In this document: piece after piece, positions 32,684-44,745 of the stretch
How positions within the stretch are numbered: the first letter of the stretch is position 1
How the letters are laid out: each line of letters starts with the position of its first letter
NCBI GenBank assembly: GCA_025093555.1
Contig: JAIWNF010000024.1
Coordinates: 310,001 to 374,000, forward strand
Length of the DNA stretch: 64,000 nt
Direction of reading: 5' to 3'
Source of the DNA: Circinella umbellata
Taxonomy: Eukaryota; Mucoromycota; Mucoromycetes; Mucorales; Lichtheimiaceae
Made by a program: the position numbers and the translations under genes
Notes under the pieces: model-generated
Told to the model about the DNA's origin: nothing
The model's database searches: none
The model's input: the letters and a program-made list of their open reading frames with translations, nothing else

Positions 32684-35176
32684 ATAAAAATCTCCTTTTT
32701 TATTGTTATTAAAAAACCTAATTGTATAAAAAAATAAGAACTAGTAATATACTAAAGTAACTATTATTTGTTCATGTGAAAAAAAAACCCTATATCATTT
32801 GGATCCGTTAGTTTTCATTATCTCTATCATCTAACTATATATAAACTCATATGCATTAACATTAAGAAAATAAAATGCGTTCTCTTCCGAGCTATTTCTC
32901 TGAAAAATTGATGTTTGTGCCATGAGAAGGACAGCGTACGTATTAACAAATTGGATGGACTGAATTTTCTGTTGTTCAAAATAATGGGCTATTAAAGTAT
33001 ATTCCTATTAACCTAGATTGCTACATCATGGTGCATTCCCAGATTATCAAAACTCAACTTAAACTTGAAAATATTTGAAAAGCCAAAAAGCATCATCAAT
33101 GATAATACTGCAAGAACATCAACTGGGGAGCATCATCACCAATACTATCGTTGTTGTTGTTGACATTAGAATAATACGATATACAAAATATTATATGTTC
33201 TATCGGAATAAGAACGTCGAACATGAATATTGAGACGTTCTCGTCAGCAGTAAGTAGTGCTATATTTATAGTGGATAGTACATTCAGAAATTACAGTGCG
33301 GTTGTACTTACATGTACGATATTACTAAATTTTCTTCAGTTTTATTTATTTAAGCATTTTTCTTTCACTGAACGGGGTACTAATAGCAGAATAAAAACAT
33401 ACATACCCTATTGATATATGTAAGAAATATGAGTTTCTTCTATTTGACCGTATGAATATACTGGACTTTTAATGCCACAGGTTTGATCAAAAAATACATG
33501 CATCATTGTCAATTGACGGTTCCCAAGTTAATACGGCTTGTTCATCGCTTTTCCTTATTAGGATTCATCCATCACCTGCATAAAATATATAAGCTATCAC
33601 ATATTTAAATTTTTACTTTTACGAATGTCAGATAATATCATCTGAGCTACAGAGGACGTGACTTTCAGATAGTTCTTCTACAAATCTTTCTCATCATCAT
33701 ACGTATTCATAACCAGTTTGAGAATTTACATCAGCTGTTGCCATTGAAAAAAGAAGCAGTAGCATACCCACTTTGTATACTCATTCCAGTGGGACCATAT
33801 TACTTGGGAACAGGGCGCTTTTTGACCACGGTATACGTAAATGTTTAAAAGACTATTAATTTGAAAATAAACTATAGCCGTCTACTTGGTATATGCCTGG
33901 ATTGACGGCTTCACTGTTCCGTGTCTATATCTCTTGCTATTATTTTTGGCACTACCATTTTTCTTATTCTCTTTTCTGTTGCTTAGTCAAAAGTCTTTTT
34001 TTTTCCCAGAGATTTAATGAGTGAGAAGGAAGAGAAACAGTGAATAATGCTTCGGGTATTACTTTTTTTTTGCCAAGAGAGCTTTATCAAAAATGTTGAT
34101 GTAGAATTTCAATTATAACGCTTATTTCTCTTTTCCGTCTTCTTTCCCTTTTACTGTGAAATGCTCTTTCCTATTGCGGTACTACAGCAGCTATGCCTCT
34201 CAAACGTCTTCAAACTACCAAAGTTATTTCTGGTACGTAGCCTCCCCTTCACAATTTACATATACAAAATACGTCATACAGTATATTCACCCCACTAGTT
34301 CCATTATGTAGTACGTCTTTTGACAACTTTTCTCGTTTATCACGAGCACAAAAGGTCTTTATTTGAGAATAATATAATTTTAATTGATAACTATTACTGT
34401 ATTCCAGCGACGCCCAAAATGTCATTTTTACAATAATCTCAGACAACGTTTCTCATCGCAAACTACCAAAGAGCCATAACTTTTGGTACGTAGATAAGAG
34501 AGATTAATTAGTAGCTGTTGAGGGGAGAGAGACACATAGTGTCTATACAAATATTCAAAACTACAATGCCTACTACGTACATTAAAACTCATGAATGCCT
34601 GAATGGAATTTTTAATGATCTAAAAACAACTTTCAATAGTGTAAAATTCTTCTATCAAATTGTTTCTATGATAGAATTAAGAAATCCTATACACATAAAA
34701 TATTAAGAAAAAATATTCAAAATGGCATTTGATGAATGATATTACGTAGCAAACAAGATATTTAGAGTTTATGGCGTGCCTAATATAATTGATGCAGTTA
34801 CATAGTCTTCTTTAATTATAAGCTAATGTTTTACTCTCTTTTTCAAAGGTAAAGATCTTTTTCCACTTATTATTATTGTGCTGTAGAATCGACCTATATA
34901 TTGAAAAAGATCATCTTTTACATGAAAAGTTATTCCATACTGTTTTATAAAAACCATGGACAAAATTTCTCTTTGACGAAGATGAAAACGATGTTGCCTT
35001 TTAACAAGATTAGTTAATAGTCATGATAGCAGCCATTATATTCTCTCCTGCTTTTTCCATTTTCGTACTCTCAATTTTTTGTTTGTACGCACCACTACTG
35101 CAGCACAAGAAACAGCATCCTCAATAATTATACATTATAATTTGTTGGTATATGATTGATTTATTATGTAGCGTCA
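32684..35176. other. Intergenic region with a partial repeat, no gene assigned
   Basis: 2.5 kb, AT-rich. An ATG at 34193 opens a short exon-like stretch (MPLKRLQTTKVIS) followed by a GTACGT donor-like site. A similar block with the same CAAACTACCAAAG core and GGTACGTAG end recurs at 34459-34494. No downstream exon could be joined, so no gene is called. Confidence 0.4.
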
Positions 35177-36505
35177 TCATCGACGGTCATTCTTATACAC
35201 ATGCTTTAATTTTTTAAAGAAGATTCTTGCAATCTGTGCTGCACTTTTTTGCCCATCATCATATTCTTGTTGGTGAGTATGCTGATACCCACGCTGTTCT
35301 TTCTCGTTGTATTGCTGCATAGTAATCGATGAATCTTCCGGAGACATCTCATATTTCGTACTACCATCATCCAATACCATAATTTTGGGTTTTAAATTCA
35401 TCATACTGGGGATAGGTGGGTGATGAACAGTTCCAGGTGGTGGCGGCATCATTGGTACAGGTGGAGGTGCCAAAGGAGGCCCTCGTGCTAATGCTCTATC
35501 AGCTTGTTTACCGACAGTGTATATTTTTTGTGCATACGACCATAAACATGTTGCCCAATATAGCTATATAGTACAAAGATTGATTATTAGTATATATACG
35601 TTATAAATAAAACTTGTTCATAAAGGGATGATAAAAGCACACGTACATAACAAATTGTAAGAATTATAAAAACAGCGATAGATAATTTAAGTTCACCTTC
35701 CCAAAGTCTTTGACAATTATATATTTTTGCCAGATCAGGGTTACTTCTATCCAGTTGTTGCTCTTGTCGTGCCGGATCATTATCAGCTGAAGTGACACAC
35801 CAATTTATAAAGTCTTGGTTTTGAACACCAAATAAAATAATACAGATAAAATAACAAACAAGAAACGTAACAACAACCACCCACGTAATTCTATGAGCAA
35901 CTCGTAATAATAAAAATGATTCCTAATAAAAAAATACATGCACATAACTATATCATTTAACTTATTTTTTTGTCATTATTACGTATTTTACTGATGAGCC
36001 AATAATAATAGTGGTCAATATATTATTCTTACCAGGAAAAGTGAAATTAGATTATAAAAAGATATAAGTACAAATAAAACACATACTGCGCCTAGCACGT
36101 TCATTGCTATCCGGTTTAGATAGGAAAATACAGCTTTATATTTAAAATAGCAACAAAAACACCACATAGAAATGTCAATACGTATCTAAAATACTACTAT
36201 TTTTTTTAGTAATAATATATAGGGAAAACTTACGATTTGTTAACTGAAATGCCATAACCGCAATATATAGATGAAGTCCCTATAATAATGAGGTATAATT
36301 TGAGTAAAGATAATATAGTTTATTTTATACGTAGCTGTGAAATAAAAATATTATATTTATATTCATATTCATATACTAAAATGATACCTACAGCCCAAAA
36401 TGCACACACCATAGCGCATCCACCTCTTAAAGCCATACATCCACAAAATTTACGCGTAAATGAATGCCGTGCATGATAATGATTAACTACCGGGTCCAGA
36501 TACAT
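35177..36505 (-). CDS. Four-helix membrane protein with Pro-rich cytosolic tail, function unknown
   Basis: Five or so exons from ATG 36505. Seen: N-terminal MYLDPVVNHYHARHSF followed by a Cys/Gly-rich first membrane segment (FCGCMALRGGCAMVCAFWAVG), a second in the small exons near 36280-36235 and 36110-36025 (MNVLGAVCVLFVLISF), a third (WVVVVTFLVCYFICIILFG), a luminal-type loop with two Cys (NWCVTSADN, YNCQRLW), and a fourth (LSIAVFIILTICYV). The C-terminal tail has the run MMPPPPG, a DDGSTKYEM stretch and a basic end. The topology resembles tetraspan proteins common in fungi, but I do not recognise a specific family. The stop at 35177 is clear; internal junctions are approximate. Confidence 0.65.
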
Positions 36506-36693
36506 TTTTCGTCTTTAATAACAATATGAAATAGTATGCCAATGAAAAAAAAAGGAAGAGAAAAGAGAAAAGAGTTAAAAGAAAAAAAAGTGTAATGCAA
36601 GATTAAATTCATATAATAAAAAACATGGTACCAAATATGGAAATCCACTGAAAACTTTGGGAAAAATGGAGGGAAATGATTATATATTTTATA
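36506..36693. other. Short intergenic spacer
   Basis: 188 bp between the stop of the upstream JmjC gene and the start of the membrane-protein gene on the same strand. A-rich with no features. Confidence 0.5.
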
Positions 36694-39600
36694 TTATGTT
36701 AATTTGGACATTTTTGATTTTGACCCTTCTTTTTCTTCTAGCTTCACTTCGTTAATAGCAACTGGATTATCATTTTCCTCTTTGCTAATAAGCTCATGGT
36801 TCCGTTTCTTACTAGTAGCCACAATATGGAAATTGGTATAATCTGGAAGAGTCACCTTAATACTTTGTGCTACACCAAGTCCTTGGAGTTCTTCAACATA
36901 TATTTTTTCAGGTGGTTGTAATAAAGTTGGCGGTATTTTATCTCCATTATTCCGTTGTTTAACCATTATATTGAACCAACGGTTACCTGCTTTTTCAATT
37001 GATTCAACCAAGGCTTTTGTAGCATCCTTTTTACCCAATGTTTTTTTTATTACTTTTGGATCAAGTGATTCAACAATGGCTCCAAGTACTCTACCATGGG
37101 TATCTTCATTTGTCCATGCTGTTTGAAAGCGTTTTGTAATACCAGTACTCTATAATAGAATTTAATTTTAGAATATACTTACAATGTCCAGTACCAATGA
37201 TTTCTTTTTCATAAATTTACTTACAGAACGTCGATCTGGCCAGTAGCTTGTCTGTATTATTAAATGGGTTTATTAGTCAGTGAGTGTATATGTATGTGAA
37301 AAATTATTCTTCCAGCCATTTATCCATAAATATTCTATGAGGATATTTACATTATATATACCAACATCTGCTGGTCCACCCCAATTCCTTGGGTTATTTT
37401 GAGGCGCATAATAATAAACCTTCTCTGTCATTTCCTTTGTAGATACTGGGAATGGGTGACAGCCATCCTCACATTGATTCGTGCATTCTTTGCAAGTGTA
37501 TACAATATTACTATTTGGATCTTGCGGTAATTTGGTACAACGTTTTCTATTAAAAATGGCAAATGGATCTAAACCATATTCTTGATAAAGAGTGGGGAAA
37601 GTTGCAATTGATTCACAATGCCCGCATATCAAGTAAGTTGAGAGAATCTATAGTAAATGCCAAATGATACTAACGTTGTTAATTTCTACATAAACCAGCA
37701 GATCACATATTATATAATGTATATTACCCTATTGGTTTTTCGGTAATTTTCTATCCGCTGACATGTTGTAGCGAGCGAATAAGTACTATTCAACATATAT
37801 TATTATTTTAGTATTTCTATCTCAAAACCCTAATTTGACATACAAAATGAATATTTCAAATATTTCCTGTTTACCTTCCATTGTTTGGCATTTCGTGCTT
37901 AAAAGGTGGCTGTCTCAAAAATGGCAAAAGCTCTTCATTGGATTGTAATATAGTCAAATAAAAATCCATATAAAATTGTATCGATTGTCTAGCTTGATAC
38001 ATTGTCAATTGATCCAAATGTTCACATCCACGACCTTGAGAGTAGCAGCTAAGGCACAAATCATAACGATCGCAAGTCAGGCAACGATAATGACGATTGA
38101 AAATATCGGCACAGCAAAAATCGCAAACAATGGTATATAGCTTGGATTCTGAATCGGTTTCGTTACTATATTCTTTTGCATCTTCATCGATACAATGATC
38201 GACTTTGATATTATTTTCAATGCCATCAATCCCTTCTTCTGGTATAGCTTGAATCATCTCTGGGTGAATTACATACTTTGCAAAAAGCTCAAGCAAAATT
38301 CGAATATCGTCCAAAAATCGTGTCGTGTCACCTTTACTACGAGAATTTCTTGTCTGTAACGCCCACAGCTTTTCTCGATACCTTTGTAACGAATAATAAA
38401 CCATTGCTTTGCACCTATAAATTTCAGGTCTTACCAAAGATTGATAAATCGGCAATTGGTTTTCCAATGCAAACTGTAAAGTGCGAGCTGTTGCTCGATT
38501 CCATGCAATTTTAACTGATGTTTTAACGTTGCGTACTTGATGATAGCATAGACTTGGAATAATAACAAGATCCCCAGGTCGTTGTATAGAAACCTGTGTT
38601 TGGAAACCAGTCTTCTTGAGAGGACCACGGTTAACCCACGCGCGGTCACTTTCAATAAATGAACTCTTTCGATTCTCCATTCGTTCTTGTTCAGCTAATT
38701 CTTCATCATTTTCATCTTCAACTTCATTGTTTGTCCCTTTTTGTTTTCGCGGGTGAAAGGTTGATAAAAGGGCATCACGATGTTGGTTTTCAATAAAATA
38801 CCATTCTGCAAAAGCGCCTTCTTCACCATACGACATCAAATTATGACCCATAGTGCCGCATATGTCACGATGGAGCGATGTACCTGTTGCATCACCTCCT
38901 ACATAACACATTAGGTTTTCAGCTCGTAATTCATCAGGCATACAATCAAATAAGTCATAGGAACCTAATGGTAAGAGATAATCTGGCAACAACTGGGTAA
39001 TTTTTTCCTTGTATGCTGTAGGACATGATAAATCTTTGGCATAGTAAATGTTGTTTTGTTGAATCGTCTTTTTGTTACTACTATTATTATTACGTCGCGT
39101 TCGCCTTTTTGATTCTGCCGTTAGCTGTTCATCTTGTTGTGGTGCCCCGTGATTCACAAATGTATTTGTTGTCTTTGTCGCCATAGTAGCAAAGTTGTTT
39201 TGTTTCTTCTTGGCTTCTGCTTTATAACGAGCTTTGCCTGGAAGTTGCTTTTCAACATTTTTTGGATCCAATTTCTTGATATAATCATTAATTGTATGTC
39301 TCTGAGTGCTTTCTCTTGTTTTCATATTGAATAATTCAATTCCTTAAGCAGATATATAAACATCATCTGTTAACAACAAAAAGTTTTGACACATGCATAT
39401 TTTTTTGTTTTGTTTTTGTTTTCATGGCAGTAAAAATAATTCCTCTTCTCCCAAATATCTTTTTTTTTCTTTTTGAAAAGGGAAAAAAAATAAACTTACG
39501 ATCTTTAGGATAGATCTGCCCTAAATTTTCGACATTGAATAACTCATCGTCCCATGCTGGTAATTTATGAATATTACCAATAACTAATGGCTTTCCGTCT

Positions 39601-39749
39601 TGGACACAGTGTTTTTCTATTAATTTAGCTAATACATCGCGTTTTAAATCACCACCACTCCTAAGGTAATCAATAATATCAACTCTTTTGGCGGGTATAA
39701 ATGGACTTGGAAGATTCTTTTCGTTATCAAATAGGGTTAACTTTGGCAT
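36694..39749 (-). CDS. JmjC-domain protein with ZZ-type zinc finger (KDM3-like layout uncertain)
   Basis: JmjC proteins are Fe(II)/2-oxoglutarate oxygenases, often histone demethylases. Seen from ATG 39749: an N-terminal exon (MPKLTLFDNEK…), then after splicing at about 39330 a long exon with a basic Asn-rich linker and the JmjC fold. Iron-binding candidates are H and D of SLHRDICGTMGHNL, and the second His of PSLCYHQVRN in a GDLVIIP context. An acidic insert splits the fold. Then follows a ZZ-like finger (CDFC…CLTC…CLSCYSQGRGCEH). Later exons hold more Cys pairs (ICGHCES, YTCKECTNQCEDGC) and a basic C-terminus ending KMSKLT at 36694. A chromatin role is inferred; substrate unknown. About 900 residues. 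Confidence 0.78.
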
Positions 39750-40479
39750 TTTTCAAAACAATAATAGGAATGAGGAATAGAAGGGAAAAAATGGGTAAAG
39801 TGCTTTTGTTGTGATAGAAACGAAAAAAGGAAAGGAGTGTCAAAAAAAAGATATCAGATTATAATTTTCAGTGGCACCATACACATCATTCATCCATACG
39901 ATGAATAATAAATAACAGATAATCCAATCAACAGGACCTTTTAAAAAGTTTATCGGCATATATATCGCGCTTTTTGGTTAATAATAATCAAATACATACT
40001 ATATGAATGATCTGATGGCCTTTTATAAATTTGAAGATACTCATTCTATATATATATATAATTACAATAAAATATCACAACCATGACAGTTTTCATACCT
40101 CTTAGTTACTATGATACATACTATCCCCTTTATCTTTTAATTCGTTCATTTGCTTTTGTATCTTTTGATTGCCATAGTAATAAGTCAAGTAAAATTTACT
40201 ACTCCTCAATTTATTTGTACCTGGTTTTTTTTTTATTGAAGCAAATTTTTTTAAAACTTTTAATTGAAAAAGTGTCTCATTTTTATATAATCTTGCGAGA
40301 AACAGGCATCATATATATATATATCTTTGTATAAACACGTAGGAAATAGGGCACTTTACTTTCACTACTTTTTTAAAACTAATTGACAACATTTTCGTGT
40401 GACTTTGTTGGTCGCGACATAATAAAATAAAAAAAAAACGAGTCTTTCCTTTATCTAGTAAACCTAGCAACAACATACA
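39750..40479. other. Divergent promoter region JmjC / RNase H2C
   Basis: 730 bp between divergent start codons. AT-rich, with TATA-type runs near 40045-40065 and 40310-40322. A short plus-strand ORF from 40083 has membrane-like but unsupported composition and is not called. Confidence 0.45.
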
Positions 40480-41123
40480 ATGTCAGATCAAGAAACCATT
40501 ACTACTATTACCACCACCACCACCACTACTACTACTACTACTAGTGCACCTACTTCACATTTATTTCCATTTACTAGCACATTAGAAGGGCCTATTAATT
40601 CAAAAGAATATTTTAAATTTGAACCAACCACTTCACTTGAACATAAACATAAAACGATTGAAACGTTTGAAACAAAACTGAAGGGCCGTCGACTCATTGG
40701 TTATAATGTACAGTTACCGGAACATGTCAATGGTATTACAGCTCTATATTTTTCTTGAATTACACCTGTATATATTTTCTTTATTATCGGTTAGCAAGAT
40801 TTTAACACAATCAAAAAAAAAATTGATATTAGGACATATTTGGCAATATGTACAAACACCTCATAATCACCATGAAATAGAAGAGGAAGAGGAAGAAGAA
40901 TTACAACCACGTTTAATTAAAAAATCTTCACGAGAAATATCTCGATTTGTTTTATGGAAAAAAGATACGGCACCTAATGATCAAGATGCAAGACTTAAAG
41001 CTATTGAGGATTGGCATAATATATCAAACGTTGTAAGTTTACTCCATTTTCTGAGCGATGAAAAAAGAAGGATTATTGACTAGATATTTATTTTGTTAGG
41101 TACATGAACCTATACCATTGTAA
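40480..41123 (+). CDS. RNH203: Ribonuclease H2 subunit C (RNH203/RNASEH2C-like)
   Basis: Non-catalytic subunit of RNase H2, which removes ribonucleotides from DNA and RNA from hybrids. Seen: a Thr-rich start (MSDQETITTI), FETKLKGRRLIGYNVQLPEHVNG (the LRGR.L.G…LP signature), then after an intron GHIWQYVQTP, an acidic run of Glu, FVLWKKDTAPNDQDARLKAIEDW and a final exon (41100-41123) ending VHEPIPL. This order and spacing fit RNASEH2C. The internal intron is a problem: donor at 40733 with acceptor ending at 40794 leaves the frame out by one, and an A10 run at 40813-40822 lies just downstream. Either another splice site is used, the run is mis-called, or the gene carries a frameshift. Confidence 0.7.
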
Positions 41124-41698
41124 ACATCACTATCAGAATTTAGATTATTATAATTTCTTCTTTGTATATAATGACAATAAACATATCATATGGAATCCAT
41201 ATCAAAACAAAGACGATGATTAGATATCACAAGAGTAGTATGAAGTTGTTTGTAGTTCTATTCGTAAAGCACTCTCTATTCACACTACTGAAAATATGTT
41301 CCCTTCCCCTTCCTACGACCGAATAATTTACTCTTGTTCGTACATTATGATACTATGGTACAAATCCTTTCTTTCATTCGTTCCAACCGCAAAAGAGGTA
41401 CAAAACAATACTTTGATGGTGTTCTGTAGATGCTGGCTATCCAAATAAGTAATAGGTGGATGTTGTGTTTTTGTAACATTATAATAAACATAAGGTAGGT
41501 TTTTTTGAAAAATAAAAGAGAAAGAGAGAGTATAATTTTCTTCTTGTTTTTTTTTTCTTTTAATGCAAATGCTATACGCTCTTTCATTCCATGCAAACAA
41601 TATATATATATAGAGAGGGAGAGAAACACAAAGAAAAAGAAAGAAGAAAAGAATATGGGCATAAGTGTATATGTATATGTATATTTTTGCTTTTGCTT
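41124..41698. other. Convergent 3' spacer
   Basis: 575 bp between two convergent stops. AT-rich, with T/A runs and a short (TA)n tract near 41600. No gene. Confidence 0.5.
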
Positions 41699-44600
41699 TT
41701 ATCCTACTCGTTGCATAGCAGCTGCTCGGCGTGCTGCTCGAATCAAAGGTGCGAGAGATGGAAGTGGATCAGCACATTCAAGGAAAGGATGTCTTGCCAT
41801 TTCTGCAGCAGAAGGTCGTGATTCAACTTCAACAGCAAGGCATTTATCCAAGAAATCCTTAAATACAGGTTCAATGAATTCCGGTTCTTGTAAAGCAGGT
41901 GTACCATTATTAGCAATCAGATACAAGGCACGTAATGGATTTTCGTTTAAGTATGGTGGCTCTCCTTCAATCATTTCAATTGTCAAGATACCTAAACTCC
42001 ATACATCCACCTTTGGTCCATATTCTTTTCTTGTCACAACTTCGGGTGCCATCTATCAAATATTATATAGTTGCTGCTTAGTACACGTCCCATATGTTCT
42101 CTCTTTCATAAAACTATATGTAAATAACAACATACCCAATAAGGTGTGCCAACCATAGTAGTGCGTTTTGCTTGGGTATCATTTAATTGTGCACAAAAAC
42201 CGAAATCGGCTAAATAGTATTAGATAATTATTTGTCAGTCGTTTTTTACACATCATGGTTCAAATATTATTTTTTCAAAAACAGCCGAACTTACTCAATT
42301 TGATATCACCATTCATGCTTAATAAAACATTATCACTCTTGATATCACGATGGATAACACCATTGGCATGTAAATGAACTAATCCTTCCAATACTTCTTT
42401 ACATACAGCAGCAATTTGACCTTCAATCATCATATTATGAGTGACTACATCCGTAAGACTACCACCTTCCATATATTCCATAATGACCCATAAATCACCA
42501 CGCCAAAGATATGAATCAATGAAATTGACAATATTCTTATGTCGGGATTCTTTCATGACTAAAATTTCATTAATGATTAATTCTTTTTTGGGTTGTTGTT
42601 CAAGGTTCATTTGCTTGATAGCAACAGGTAAATCGCGTCCATCAGTATGAGCCGTATAAACACCTCCAGAGGCACTGTAAATAAATAAAAGTATGTTTAA
42701 CATGAGTTACAAGAAACATATCTTTATATATAAATATATATATAATATATTTTACCCTTGGCCAATCTTGGTCATGTTACGATAAATCTTGCTTGGATTG
42801 TCCTCTATGCAGATGGTTCGGAGTTTCGCAATGACTTCAGCGTCCTTCATTGCATTATTCTTGCGCTCTTTGGGCCGTTGTCGTACAGTTCCCGGTGTTC
42901 CGGAAAGCGGGCTATGAAGAGGAGGCGGGGATTGTTCATTGTTCTCAGGTCGTCGTTGCTTCGTGCTAAGTTTACGCTTAATATCATAATCACGAGCGGG
43001 ATGTGGTGATAGTGGTTTGATGGGTTGTTGTTGTTGTAATTGTTGCTGCTGCTGCTGATGGTGTTGTTGTTGCTGATGGTGTTGTTGTTGCTGATGGTGT
43101 TGTTGTTGCTGTTGTTGTTGTTGTTGTTGTTGAAATTGAACTGCAGCAGCTTTATTTTCAGCCAACAAGCGATCCAAAGAATCAGGCCCCAACTGAGGCT
43201 CAGGTGCCTTTTGTATTGTAGGTGATGATGGATGTGATTGTGAACTACCTACCTCTGAAGATTTTACTGGCGACGAAGGTTTATAGCCAATAGGAGATCC
43301 AGGTGGTGACATGCGTTCATTCGAGCTACTAGCACCAAAATTAGATGATACTGGCGCTGTACCTGATGCAGCAGCGGCAGAAGATGATGACGTGGTATGA
43401 ATTTGACTTGATGTATGCGCTCTTTCCATCTTATGATAAACAGAATCATCATGTTGTCTTGATTCTTGATAAAATCCAATAGCATCCAATACAGCCTAGT
43501 TTTATATATGATATCATTATTATTATACTTTGTTATCTCTAACATATACCCCGCTCCCATAAAAGAGCCATTTTGGAGTTTTCTCGAACAATAGTTAATT
43601 ATTTTTCGTTACCTGAGGATTTTGGTATTGTTCCTTTTTAGAAATACCACTCTGCTTCAACAAGACCTGCCATTCATAAGGTAAACCAGTAAATTCACCT
43701 GTAGTTGGATCAAAACCAACGTGGGTGACATGTTTGGCATTATACGGACCTGAAATTTCCATTTCCTTTTCTTCTACATTAGCCGCCTTGTCCTTATTGA
43801 GAAGATCTAAATAATACAGGAACAAAAGTCAATTCATAAAATAAATAAACATTTTATTTAATAACAATAATAACCACATCCCTCCTAAACACAAATAAGA
43901 AACAAAAAGAAAGTTACCATTAAAGCTTCCAACCATTTTCCCAAAAACGCCTTTAAATGTTGTTCGATCACGTGCTTTACCAAGACCTTGAATATTGGAT
44001 AAATCTTTCATGATATCTTCAACAGAGTCATCACTAGTTTCACTGATTTGACTATTACCTAAATTTGATGTATTATTCATTGTGGATGATGTTGTAGTAA
44101 TATTAGGATGGGATGATGTGGCGGGATGGATATGATGACTACTACTATTACTACTTGTATTGTTGTTACTTTTATTGTTATTAGATCCTTTGACAATGGG
44201 AGAACTTGTAGAAGGTGGTGGTGATCGATGACGAGGTTTATTATTCATGGAGGGTGAAGACGAAAGTTTTGTTGTTGAAGATGAAGTAGATTGTGATTTG
44301 GATCGTTTAATAGGTTGAATAGCGTCAACTCCGGTATTATTATTGTTATTGTTATTATTATTGTCGGATCCATGAGGTCGATATTGAGGTAATGGTGGAG
44401 GAGATCTTGACTGTAAAGAGAATTTACGTCCTGCACCTATTATCGATCGTTTGCAAAACCACCCAATATATACATACACAGAAAAAATATCATCCCCCAT
44501 CGCACCAACAAAAAAATGATATGTAAGTCTATAAATATTACAAATATAAAAAAAAAATATGTATGCTTTTATAATATATATAAATAAGTATATGCATATG

Positions 44601-44745
44601 CACCTGAGCGTTTTTCGGTGATTTCTTGTGAGTTCCCAGACGTGCCAGAATCTTGATTTCGAATATGCAATCGTTGAAGATGACCCGAAAGCGATCGATG
44701 TAAACTTGAAGTCGATTTACTATTACTGTTGCTTGGAGATGACAT
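41699..44745 (-). CDS. PAK-family protein kinase (Ste20-type) with CRIB domain
   Basis: p21-activated Ser/Thr kinase, activated by Cdc42/Rac GTPases and acting in polarity and MAPK signalling. Seen from ATG 44745 ([14 protein letters not shown]): Ser/Asn-rich N-terminus over several exons, CRIB/PBD ([16 protein letters not shown], then [11 protein letters not shown] at about 43690), a long linker with poly-Gln/His, and the kinase domain beginning [12 protein letters not shown]. The kinase shows VAIKQMN Lys, [19 protein letters not shown], activation-loop TTMVGTPYW and MAPEVV, ending [10 protein letters not shown] at 41699. No PH domain is visible, so it resembles Ste20/Pak1 rather than Cla4, although the DFGFCAQL form is shared with Cla4. 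Identity as PAK is certain; orthology less so. Confidence 0.92.
43030..43130 (-). repeat. Gln/His codon repeat within PAK linker
   Basis: Glutamine run followed by three in-frame 18-nt units encoding HHQQQQ, then further Gln codons. On the plus strand it reads as Leu-rich open frames, which are antisense shadows. Confidence 0.85.

Noticed and set aside
40083..40334. 83-codon open frame with hydrophobic composition
   Set aside because: Low-complexity AT-rich promoter DNA, no splice partner and no recognisable motif.
43040..43225. Plus-strand poly-Leu open frame
   Set aside because: Antisense of the Gln/His codon repeat in the PAK gene.
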